This document shows, one piece after another, positions 47,901-59,800 of a DNA stretch of 64,000 nucleotides. Below the pieces are notes generated by a model. That model ran no database searches. It saw only the letters and a program-made list of their open reading frames with translations, and had not been told where the DNA came from. Origin of the DNA: Mytilus trossulus (Eukaryota; Mollusca; Bivalvia; Mytilida; Mytilidae); NCBI RefSeq assembly GCF_036588685.1, contig NC_086374.1, positions 31,922,886 to 31,986,885 on the forward strand, given 5' to 3'. Each line of letters opens with the position of its first letter. The stretch's first letter is position 1. The translations under genes were made by a program, and so were the position numbers.

Positions 47901-49740
47901 CATCTGTTGTGTTGCCAATGACAGCAGTTTCTGTTCAACAAGGTGCATCTGTTGTGTTGCCAATGACAACAGTTTCTGTTCCACAAGGTGCATCTGTTGT
48001 GTTACCAATGACAACAGTTTCTGTTCCACAAGGTGCATCTGTTGTGTTGCCAATGACAACAGTTTCTGTTCCACAAGGTGCATCTGTTGTGTTGCCAATG
48101 ACAGCAGTTTCTGTTCCACAAGGTGCATCTGTTGTGTTGCCAATGACAACGGTTTCTGTTCAACAAGGTGCATCTGTTGTGTTGCCAATGACAGCAGTTT
48201 CTGTTCCACAAGGTGCATCTGTTGTGTTGCCAATGACAACGGTTTCTGTTCAACAAGGTGCATCTGTTGTGTTGCCAATGACAACAGTTTCTGTTCAACA
48301 AGGTGCATCTGTTGTGTTGCCAATGACAGCAGTTTCTGTTCAACAAGGTGCATCTGTTGTGTTGCCAATGACAACAGTTTCTGTTCCACAAGGTGCATCT
48401 GTTGTGTTACCAATGACAACAGTTTCTGTTCCACAAGGTGCATCTGTTGTGTTACCAATGACAACAGTTTCTGTTCCACAAGGTGCATCTGTTGTGTTGC
48501 CAATGACAACAGTTTCTGTTCAACAAGGTGCATCTGTTGTGTTGCCAATGACAACGGTTTCTGTTCAACAAGGTGCATCTGTTATGTTGCCAATGACAAC
48601 AGTTTCTGTTCCACAAGGTGCATCTGTTGTGTTGCCAATGACAACAATTTCTGTTCCACAAGGTGCATCTGTTGTGTTGCCAATGACAACAGTTTCTGTT
48701 CCACAAGGTGCATCTGTTGTGTTGCCAATGACAACAGTTTCTGTTCCACAAGGTGCATCTGTTATGTTGCCAATGACAACAGTTTCTGTTCAACAAGGTG
48801 CATCTGTTATGTTGCCAATGACAACAATTTCTGTTCCACAAGGTGCATCTGTTGTGTTGCCAATGACAACAGTTTCTGTTCCACAAGGTGCATCTGTTGT
48901 GTTGCCAATGACAACAGTTTCTGTTCCACAAGGTGCATCTGTTATGTTGCCAATGACAACAGTTTCTGTTCAACAAGGTGCATCTGTTATGTTGCCAATG
49001 ACAACAGTTTCTGTTCAACAAGGTGTACCTATTGTGTTGCCAATGACAGCAGTTTTTGTTCCACAAGGTGCATCTGTTATGTTGCCAATGACAACAGTTT
49101 CTGTTCAACAAGGTGTACCTATTGTGTTGCCAATGACAGCAGTTTTTGTTCCACAAGGTGCCTCTGTTGTATTGCCAATGACAGCAGTTTTTGTTCCACA
49201 AGGTGAATCTTTGGTGTTGCCAATGACAACAGTTTCGGTTCCACAAGGTGCCTCTGTTGTATTGCCAATGACAGCAGTTTTTGTTCCACAAGGTGAATCT
49301 TTGGTGTTGCCAATGACAACAGTTTCGGTTCCACAAGGTGCATCTGTTGTGCTGCTAATGACAACAGTTCCTATCCCACTAACAGCACCTATTGTGCTAC
49401 AAAAAACTACAGTTAATGTTTTACTAGGTGAACATATTGTGTTACAAATGATAACATTTCCTGTTCCACGAGGAGGACCTATTGTTTTACTATAATTAAC
49501 AGTTCCCGTTACACTGTTTGCATATATTGTGTTTTTAATGACAACATTTCTTGTTCTACGAGGTGCACCTTTTGTGTTGTTACTGACAATAGTTCCTGTT
49601 GCACTTGTTGTACCTATTGTGTTGCTAAAGACAACACTTTCTGTTCCACTAGGTAACCCTATTCTGTTACTAATGACAGCAGTTACTATTCCACTAGGTG
49701 AACATATTGTGTTGATAATAACAACAGTTGCTAACAATCT
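44948..49740 (+). repeat. 45-bp minisatellite of about 101 units, open for 1515 codons on the plus strand
   Basis: The unit is 45 bp and reads, in the plus frame, 15 residues around LPMTTVSVPQGASV. The open frame is 44948-49495. Recurrent variants are ttg/tta (Leu), aca/acg (Thr), aca/gca (Thr/Ala), cca/caa (Pro/Gln), gtg/atg (Val/Met) and rare tct/ttt (Ser/Phe). The minus strand is also open in long blocks (up to 448 codons) but is broken wherever the tta variant occurs. Units at both edges (before 44948 and from about 49340 to 49740) are strongly diverged and contain the stops that bound the frame. There is no signal peptide, no flanking exon and no splice signals I could support. It is most likely non-coding satellite DNA; a low-complexity protein cannot be excluded. 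Confidence 0.93.
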
Positions 49741-49741
49741 G

Positions 49742-50040
49742 TATGTATGTGCCTGTCCCAATTTAGGAGCCTGTAATTCAGTGGTTGTGGTTTGTTGCTG
49801 TGTTACATATTTGTTTTTCATTAATTTTTTTGTACATTAATTCAGCCATTAGTTTTCTCATTGGAATTAATTGTTTTACTTTTGTAATTTCAGGGCCTTT
49901 CAAAGCTGACTATAAGGTATGGGCTTTGCTCATTATTGAAGGAAGTTAACATGTAGTGACCAATAACATAATTTTTGTGCCATTTGGTCTCTTGTGAAGA
50001 GTTGTCTCATTGGCAATCATACCAAATCTTTTTTTTTTAA
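49742..50040 (+). repeat. Dispersed repeat family D, copy after the 45-bp array
   Basis: 'gcctgtcccaatttaggagc', 'agctgactataaggtatggg' and 'gtctcattggcaatcatacc', ending in a T run. Same order as 15945-16361. It directly abuts the last diverged 45-bp unit. Confidence 0.8.
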
Positions 50041-50170
50041 CAGATTAATTGATATTCAAATGCAATAAGTTTGTGCTTCTATTGGGGGCAGGTCAGTTGT
50101 CAATACTTTTTTTTTGGGTATATTTTCGTTCTATAAATGAAAAAGAAAAACCAGTTCTAAATATATCTTT

Positions 50171-52868
50171 TTTATTTTGAATTTTTTAAAGGTTTCATGT
50201 GACCTTGTTTCTACATAATAAACAGATGTTTTGTGTTTCGGCTACAAACAATAACTTAATTTACAGAACATAAAATTATATGCCCTAAAAATAAAGCAAA
50301 AAATGTATTTACAAATTGAAAATGTTTTGATAATACCAAATACAAAAATTTGAAAGAATTCTGTCATAACTCCCTTAATCTAAATAGCACCTGCTAAAGT
50401 AATTTTAAAATAAAAACAGTATGGTATATTCCTTTATGAAAAATACAAGTTTTACTGCAAATTTGATCTGTATGGCTTATAGAGTAACTGGAATTAAAAG
50501 TTCCATTACACAGCTTCTTTTTGTTTCTATAAATTAAATCTATTTTTGTTCATGAAGAAATTTGACTGAAAAATCAGTGTAAAATTTAGCACTCTATAAT
50601 TAGTAACTATTAACAGAAAATATACAAATTTCTCACTCAAAAGAATTCTCCATCAGCTTATGTTTTTAAAACAATTTTTTTAAACAAATATCTTTACAAA
50701 AATATCAAAATAAACAAAGTAAACAAAATGGACAAGCTACCAATAGCCATGATGTTGTGCACAATGGAATGATTTGTTAAATGCGTATTGTTCAAGAGAT
50801 CATGTGGTACAAGGGGGAAATGAAAAATATCAGTAGTTGCCAAAATAGAAAAAAACAAAAACAAAATTAAAAATATAAATTGCTTCATCAGAAAAAAAAT
50901 ATTAAAGTCTGTAAGAAACTGAATTGTTCACCTACGACAGCAAGTTTAAAAAAAAATAATCTTGACTTCACATGAGGGTCTTCCGCAGAAAGTAAGCCTC
51001 TATCTATTAAATTGAAAACATCTATAAGATTTTAAACAGCAAATATGGCTTTGAATGCTTTTTAAATGTTAAATATCATGCAACTTCTCACTGAATATAT
51101 AAATCACTTCATACAAAACTACTATTTTGCATATTTAACCTCATGTCGAAGTTGTTTGATTGTTTTCTCATTTACTTTAATATCATCAATTCTGAAAACT
51201 GATCAAATCATTCCTAATTGTAAAAGAAAACATTGTTTCAAATAAAGTAGGAAATAAACAGAATACCCTACTTATAATTAAAAAAACCCAAACTTTTGTA
51301 TTTGTTTCCTTTTCTTTTCTTAATAATTTTACTGAGCAATGACATTTCAATACCTACTAATTTATTCTGCTGTTCACCTTATCATCACCTACTAATTTAC
51401 TCTGCTGTTCACATTACCATGACCTACTAATTTACTCTGCTGTTCACCTTATCATGAAAGTTGAACTATAAACATCTAAATTAAAAAACGACGAAAACAA
51501 AAAAACAGTCAATGAACTTTTTGCAGCGTTTCTGCTTTGTCTAACACATATAAGTATTTTTGGTCCACATTTTCTGAGATCAAACGGAGCATGATTTAAC
51601 ATGATCTGACATATACTTTTTAAAAGTTCTCAAATCAAATGAAACAGTGGGTTAAAGTTTTAAGTATATTATTATGTTTTAAAACGAAGTTTAAAAGGTG
51701 GGAGTTTTAAAATCAAAATATTATATATAAAAATCTAAGGTGGGTACAAATAAAATTGTCCATAAAAATCAAATTGTTCATTTTCAATACATACATAAAT
51801 TGCAAAGCTGATAAAAATCTCACAATAAAATTCTGTAAAATAACAACAAAAACATCTTCTATATACATATTACAATTTTAAATGCACCAATTTGTTTACA
51901 TATATTCGCTTTAATTTGTGTCATTTATTTCAAATCTCACATCTCCAATGAAAACACCTGAATGCATCTATTTCCAAATAAATGCTGAATATCTTGTTGC
52001 AAAAGAATCTTTCTGAGTTATTTCAAGCCAGACAAGGGGGCATTATTTAGAAAAATATATTTTTTTGGGTCAAAAGTTGCCTCCCCTTACATGAAAATCT
52101 AGTGAACTCTTTTTCAAGTAAAATGAAACTGTCATGAAAAACATGTATACAGATTTATTTGAAAATACATACTGGCCTAAATTTAAGTGAGCAGTAAATA
52201 ATACCTTTAAATTTGACGGTTGCCTGGACTGAGTATATAAAAATTATTGGAACTTTGTTTAATATCGTCCTGATTATTTAACTATATCATTTACTTCAGA
52301 AAAAAATCCAAGTAAATATATTTACTTTTTTGTTTATAAAAATAGTGCAAAAATTCCAGGTATCATATGACAAAATTAGAGACAAGCTTCAATATTTTCA
52401 ATAAAAAGATGAATTTATATACAAATTGTTCAATATAACACTTTGATGGCACTTTCCTGTGCTTATAGATGAAATGATAGTTTGTACACATGAAGATGAA
52501 AAATGGCAGTTAACAATAAAAAAAATATATACCTTAACAAAAAGTAAAAATTTTAACAAAATGTGTAATACAAAAGTCTTCTTTAATGCAAATTTGTTCA
52601 AAGTTCATAGAAAGATGCACAAAATTCAAAGTCCTATGTTTCAAGTCTCTTGTTCTATATGTTACTTAACTATCATAAAGGAGAGTTAGTTTTTTCAAAA
52701 GAAAAAATATGATGAGTGTCATGGTCAACTTAAACATATATACGTTATCATTACCAGACAATACTTATATCATAATGAAATACAAAATAAATGCATATAT
52801 AAATACTCTCTCTCACAACAGAGAAAGAGAGACAGAGAAAAATAAAAACAATAAAATGACTGATAATG
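50171..52868 (-). other. Notch 3' untranslated region (extent inferred)
   Basis: AT-rich sequence downstream of the Notch stop codon with no genes. Several TTTATT words (AATAAA on the minus strand) occur; the farthest considered is 50171-50176. A triplicated unit of about 34 bp ('cctactaatttactctgctg') lies at about 51353-51456. The true cleavage site cannot be decided from sequence. Confidence 0.4.
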
Positions 52869-53879
52869 TTATAAAAATACAGGTGGTTGTGTAAGTGTCG
52901 TCCGTACATTTTGGTCTGGACTGGAGATACCCTCCGACCAATCACTATGCGCTGAATGAGGCGATGAACTTGACCACTGTCCAGGTGAATCTGGTGATGG
53001 TGTGAGATAATGATCTGGTAGCACTGGTTGATGAATCATCTGTGGCGGTGATCCCATACTGTGTGTTGATGGAGGAGTAGGGAATTGTTCTAAGTACATT
53101 GGCTGTTGAGGGGTTGAATGTTTTTGCATCCCTCTGCCAAATGTTGTGAATGGCATGGGTTCACTATGATTTTTATTCTGAAATGAACACGTTAAATCAG
53201 TCTGTTTATTAGGTGGACTTCCATTTGCACGTTGTTGTTGCGCTCGTTGCTGCATTGCCTGAATATGAGTAGGTGACGTTGGCAAGTTTTTAGGTGGTTT
53301 TGATGGTGATATTTTGCCAAGGGGACTAGGATTAGATGGGATGTTTTGTGGTGGTGTTGGAATATTTGATGGCTGAGAATGTTGTGGATTCATTTGTGAA
53401 TTTTGATGTCCTTGATGCCACAGAGCATACTCTTGATCCATAATAGTTTTATCATAACAATTCCGATGATAATTATTATCATTATGATTCTGAATGTCTA
53501 GCACTTGATTCATTGCACAGTTTTTCTGCAGTTCTTCAATAGACTGCTGTAATGTCTGTTGCTGTAAGAAGTTTTGTCCATTACCATACATACTGTCGTA
53601 TGGTGGAGGAGTACGCTCATAATCCAAAGGAGACGGAATTGAATTTCCTGGTGAGACAGTAGATCCAATAGATCCCTCACTGATTTGAGAATGTGCATTT
53701 CCTTTAGAAGATTTCTTCTTGGATTTAGTTCTTTTTTGGTGAACACCATTCATTAATGCTCCATTATGTGTAAGTGGAGTTCCAAGTCCATTATTGTGCT
53801 TAGATTTCTTTTGCTTCATTTTTGAAGGTTTTTGCTGCATAAAGTGCAAGCCATTTGGTGATGTAGGTAAAGACATGGG
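52869..53879 (-). other. Notch: Notch C-terminal tail with PEST and FBW7-type degron
   Basis: Low-complexity Gln/Pro/Asn-rich tail with a Lys-rich patch ([11 protein letters not shown]). The end holds [17 protein letters not shown] and [15 protein letters not shown] at about 52989-53003 is the expected phosphodegron (human has TPSPE), and WSSSSP is the conserved second motif. Both are known to set the turnover of the intracellular domain. Confidence 0.92.
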
Positions 53880-56800
53880 ACTACTGATGCAGTACTCGTC
53901 CAATAATTGTAAGATATCCCCATGCATTCTTTCACTTGCTATATCACGTGGCAACCTATCCATGTGGTCAGTTATATCACGATTGGCATAATGTTCAAGT
54001 AGTATTTTAGCAGATTCGAAGGCTCCTTCACGTGCAGCTAAAAATAAAGGTGTCTCATCCTGAAATAAAAAAGAATTGCTAGTTTTGTTTTATCAATATC
54101 AGATTTGCTAACAGATTTAAATGCTATAGAGAAGTTAACATATATTTTATGACTTACCCCACACAAGTACAAGTTTTCTATAAATAAAGTGATTGTAATA
54201 CTTGCATTCACAAAATAAAATTAAACAAAGAATAAAAATAACTGCTGTTTTGTACATTAGTGTAGATTGTAAATCTTATTGTATGTAATATATTACTTGA
54301 ATAATTGCTATATCACTCAAGTTTCACTCCTTTTAGTTGTAATATTGAATAATATATGTATTCAAAAGCTATTGCTCTTTTGATGCTGGTGATTTTCCTT
54401 CTTTTTGTAATACTTTACTTGTGTGAAGTGTTTTAGTTTGTATTAATTCTGTACTAGAAATACTGATGGTGTCCTTTAGCTATTAAATTTCTTTTCAATA
54501 TCATTTTATGCTGAATGTAAATGTAATCACATCGTAAACCACTAGAATAGTATTAACTTGTCTTTTCCTATCTATCTGTGTTTGCTCCGGACTTATTTAG
54601 AGTTAATATTTACCTTAAGGTCTTGTGCATCCCTGTTAGCTCCATGCTGTAACAATACCTGTGCTGCAGTGAAGTTGTTGACAGCTGAAGCCCAATGTAA
54701 ACCGGTTTTCCCTGTATTGAAAAAAAACATTATCTAATGTTATGTTATATATACCAAGGCTTTTTGCTTAATTTACATTAATAATTTGTATTTTAAAAAA
54801 GTTTAACATCTACATGTTTAGAACATTTTGTAATTCATCAGTAAACTGAACTAATACTATTCACTCTAGCTCAGTATCTTGTCTTTTCATGTTTCAACTT
54901 TCAGTAAAGTGGCTTATATATAAGATTTTATAAATAGTGTAGTTGGATAAGATTTTATAAATAGTGTAGTTGGATAAGATTTTATAAATAGTGTAGTTGG
55001 ATAGGATATAAGATTTTATAAATAGTGTAGTTGGATAGGATTTTCTCATATGCTATAAAGTTATACAAATTAATATGGTGTATTTGTAAGAATTTAATGT
55101 ATCAAGAATAAGTATTTCCTTTGTTTTTGTGAATAGATTACGAGCAACTACAATTGTTAAAAAACTTAAGGTTCCACATGCAGTAACATTTAAGCTTAAA
55201 CTCCCTCATGCAGTGGTTACTTCAGAAAGTTGAAGCTGTTCCTTTTAGACCATTTCATTTGATTTTTCCTGTTTTTTTCATTCTCAAACTTTTAAGCATT
55301 TCAGCTCTGAGGATTCTGGTGCAATTAAATCAATGTGCATCAAACACTAACTAGAATTTTATCAATTATTTTATTGCATCTTATATACTTTTGTATTCCC
55401 CAAACATATTCATATCAATAATTTATTAAAACAGTATCCAGACCTTTATTTTATGATTTTACCATTTAACTTTTTGTTTGTTTATATATAACTATTTCTA
55501 TCTATATTCCAAAAAATATTTTACCGTATTCATCTGCAGAATTTATATCAGCATCAGCTCCTATTAAATCTTCCACCATTCCTTCTACAGCTAAACGAGC
55601 TGCCATTATAAGAGGTGTGGCACCATCCTCCATTCTTGCATTCAAATTAGTACTTCTGTTTCTTAATAAAATCTGTAAATATAGAAATTTTAGGGATCAA
55701 ATTCAATAATCATACATGTAAACTTTTGCTAACATAATATACCTGTAAGAACTTTTATCAACAAAGGCAACCACTAATACCATAATTTTCATATTCATAT
55801 GTAAACAAAGATTTTTTTTCTTCTTCAGAAAATCAAAATTTTATTTCTTGCTTGAATAATTGTATGTTTAGCAATATTTGCCATAGAACACCTTTAATGA
55901 AGACTGTGCAGTCAGGTAGTTGTGAACATTATTTTCTTTTGTTGTCAGTATGCTGTATTTATTATTTTTCCTCCAAATATACTAATAATTTAAATGTATG
56001 GCTTACCGGTATTCCATATTAAAATATTGACATGCATTGAAGAGTAGTCTCATGGGCAAAATCATAACGCATCTTTATTATATATACATCAGTGTTTTTT
56101 AACAGATTCATATACTTTTTGACAAAAAAATTCTTATTAAATTTTGGTTTTAAATGGTTATGTCCTTGGGATAATTCAATCTTTTAAATAATCTCACCTG
56201 GAAAACCCCTTGTGCATCAGCAGCCACTGCAGAATGTAGAGGTGTTCGTCCTTGAATATCTGGCTGGTTAGGGTCAGCTCCAGCATCTAACAGTATCTTA
56301 GCAGCATCAGACCTGGCATATCTAGATGCCAAATGTAACGCTGTTTCTCCAGTCCTATCTGTAGCAAGGTCCACTGAAGCACCTTGTGTTAACAATGCCT
56401 GTATGTAATCCGCACAGTTTTCTGAATCCCTACTGTCAGAAGAACCTGATCCACCAGATCCACTGGATTCATTATCTCCAACATCATATCCTCCTCCACG
56501 GAAAGCTGCCAACATTAGAGGGGTAAAGCCGTCAGGTCCTCGTACATCTATATCCCTAACTCTAGTGTGATCACAGTCGTCAGGAGGAGTCAAAGCAAGC
56601 ATTGAATCATTTGGAATGTTAGCTGCTGTTAGATGCTGCTGTGTCCATTGTCTCTGGTCTTTATCCCCATCTAAATTCTGTTCTAAAACTTCACAATCTT
56701 GCTCCATCTGAAATATCGAGTATTTATTATTTCAATGTTTTAGAAGAGGGAAAGAAAATCTTGAGAGGTTATTTCTCGGTAGAATACTAAAATATAAATT

Positions 56801-59800
56801 AGATAGCTGAAATAAATATATAACAATGCATATTGTTTTCAACTCACCTACTCGAGATATCAAAATTAAAATTTAGCTTAGATTGATAGATCATTGTTTA
56901 AATAAAGCATTGAGTACCTTAAATTAATAAACACTTGTAAAATGTGTAAAATCTCAATCCTAACAGCAGATTATTTTATTATATTATCTTTATACAATAT
57001 ATATTTCTACACTGATCTAAATTGAACTGTATCCTATAATATATTACCTTGATACGTTTTGCCTTTGATTCATCTTCTTCATCATTCCATGGTGGAGTTG
57101 TTGCACCAGTCAAACCATCAAATTGTGGCATATTACCTTTCCTACAAATAAAAGAATTTTGGTTATAACTGCTGAATAAAATTCAATAAGTACAGCTAAC
57201 ATTCACAATTTTTCTCTCTCTCTCATTTTTTAAACAATTTTGTCTTGAAATGTAAATGTTAACATAGAAATCTCCTTTAAAATGTTCATACAAAAAGAGG
57301 ATAAAAATGATTAAATGTGCTGTGCCTTTTCATGCAAAAACATATCAAATATAAAACTTCTTACTTTTCTTCACCATCTGGAACTCGTCTCTTTGATGCC
57401 CTTGGTCCAGGAGCCTTAGAACTATTATTGTTGGAGAAAAATCCTTCAGGGAACCAGGTAATGCCTCGTGCCACCTTCTTTCTGGACAAAACAACAATTA
57501 CAAGGATGGCTAAGACCAGAATACCACCACATGCAACAACAATGTACATTGTTTGGTATGATGAAGATTCTGTTGTACCAGGACCATCTACATCTTCTGA
57601 AATAGGAAACAACCAATAATTATTCAGGGGATAAAATGTTGTTCAATGACACTGAAAAATATGTTTTAAATATATAATTAATTCTATCGCAGAAATATTA
57701 TTTATTACAGGTGATATGGTGGGATTGCAAATGATGCAACTATCAACAATAGAATAAGGAACAAAGATTTAAACTTTTCACTGTACAGCCTTCAACAATG
57801 ATCAAAACCATTCCCCATTTCCATTCTCAATTTTATTTATATTAAAGATTTTTTTATGTATATCTTAACATGACTCAATAACTTTTTTGACTTACCACTT
57901 GAAACTCTACTGATGGTTGGACCACCATGTGACCATGATTGGTTCTTTTGAGCTGCTATAATCTGTACTGCTGAATCGATTTTAGTTAAGCACTTCATGG
58001 AAGGATTGGTTCTACACTGGCTACTGTCCAATTCAAGATGTACTTCAATTCTGTGAAACAAAAAAACAAAGATTATGCTTCATGAAAGGAATAAAATTTG
58101 ATGACCATCCAGGATATCAGGAATTATATTATCTATATCATATAGTAATATGACATTACTAACAAAACTAAAGTGTCAGTTGTTATAAATTTAGTGACTA
58201 TTCTGCCACAATGTTAGCATACTTTAATTAAACAATGCAATAATGAAAGTTCCTAAAGTAACTGTTTGTTGGTCGCCTAGCCACCTTAAATCACCAATCT
58301 AATTTTTCCTTTTGAAATCCAGTTTAAAATAGAAAAACTAATTTTGCCCAAATGTCTCCTTCATTCCAGATAACATTTATAAAATCTCCTTTTATTCATA
58401 GTTCGACATAGAAATCACATGTATTTGGATACCAAATTTTTTTATGCAAACTTTTCTTTCACTATTCTACAATATTAAAATCATGTCTGTCCTTACTAGA
58501 GTATAAACTTGGGACTATGAAACAATATTTACCCTTCAGTCTGAACTATCTCTCTTTTGATCCTGTTGATAACAGACCTCTTCTCTCTATGGAGCCCATT
58601 TGAAGACCAAGGTTTTATAATAAAATTTCCATTAGCATCCTTCTTTATCTTGATCACAACATTCAACAAGAGGCCCATGTTACGTAGGAATTCATTGGAA
58701 TTTATCAGGAAATTATCTTTTGTAGACATCATGAATATCACCATCGTGCCTTTTAAGTTGTTCATAGGAGTGGGATTATTACAATCGTTGCCGTCCCAGT
58801 TACACGGAGCATTATTACATCCCTGATCACAGTGACCATTGCCATAGTTCTCCTCGCAGTAGGACTTAAAGTTGGGGTTACATGTGGGACTACCCATACA
58901 ATCATTGCCATCAAATAAACAGTCCTCAGAGTTACAGGCCTCGTCACATTTACCATCCTGGAACACTTCAGAGCAGTAGACACCATTTATTGGGGCCAGA
59001 CAGTCCTTCCAGAGATCTTTAACACCAAGGGAACAGTCTCCTCCATCATACTGACAAGCCATGTAGTTACAATTAGACTGAAATTAAAGGGCTTAAGGTT
59101 AAGTATTTAAAAAAAAAATTGTGTGGGGAATAATCGTTATGATTGTAAACATTTGTAATAATGACATTATTCAGTGTGCCTTTGTTCAGTGTGACTTTCC
59201 GAATTGATTTTCCTCTAAGTTCAGCATTTTTGTGATTTTACTTCTTACAGCCATGTCCAAAAAACAGTAAATTGCTATCAATATTGAAACATGTATTTCT
59301 TCATTTAATTTTAGAAAATTCATCACCTTAATTATCATTCTTCACACATTTGAACATGTAGGTAAAAAAGATGCAAAGCTTGTTTTTGTTAAATTATCCA
59401 GAAATGATCCCTTATTCTTTGGGACAGCTCTCTTAAAAAAGAAAATCATTTTCATGATGGATTAGATTAACATGATCAATGATGAATACAGTACTAAGTA
59501 TAGTCTAAATGTACAAGATTTGCCACAAGAAATGTTCTACCTGTGATTTCAGACTTATTTCATATTAAACACAAATGTCTAGTGTCTGTATTATGTCTTA
59601 ATACATACAATTAGAGGATATGTTAAACTAATATAAACTTACATCACATTTGCCATCGCCTGCAACAGAGGAGCAGCCTCCATCATTACAGTAAACTTGT
59701 TTGGGATCTGTCACAGGTGGACTGGCAGTGGCTTTTCCTAATCCAGGGTTAGCATTCAGGTCAAATACTTCACAATTGACACCAGTTGAATATCTTGGAC

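Noticed and set aside
44925-49364. Several minus-strand ORFs of 70-448 codons across the 45-bp array
   Set aside because: They are the reverse reading of a repeat unit divisible by three, are interrupted wherever the tta variant occurs, and have no start context or conserved product.
54061-57895. Extra Notch exons in introns
   Set aside because: The phases of the listed exons close exactly and the ankyrin, RAM and HD segments are continuous, so no additional coding exon is needed.
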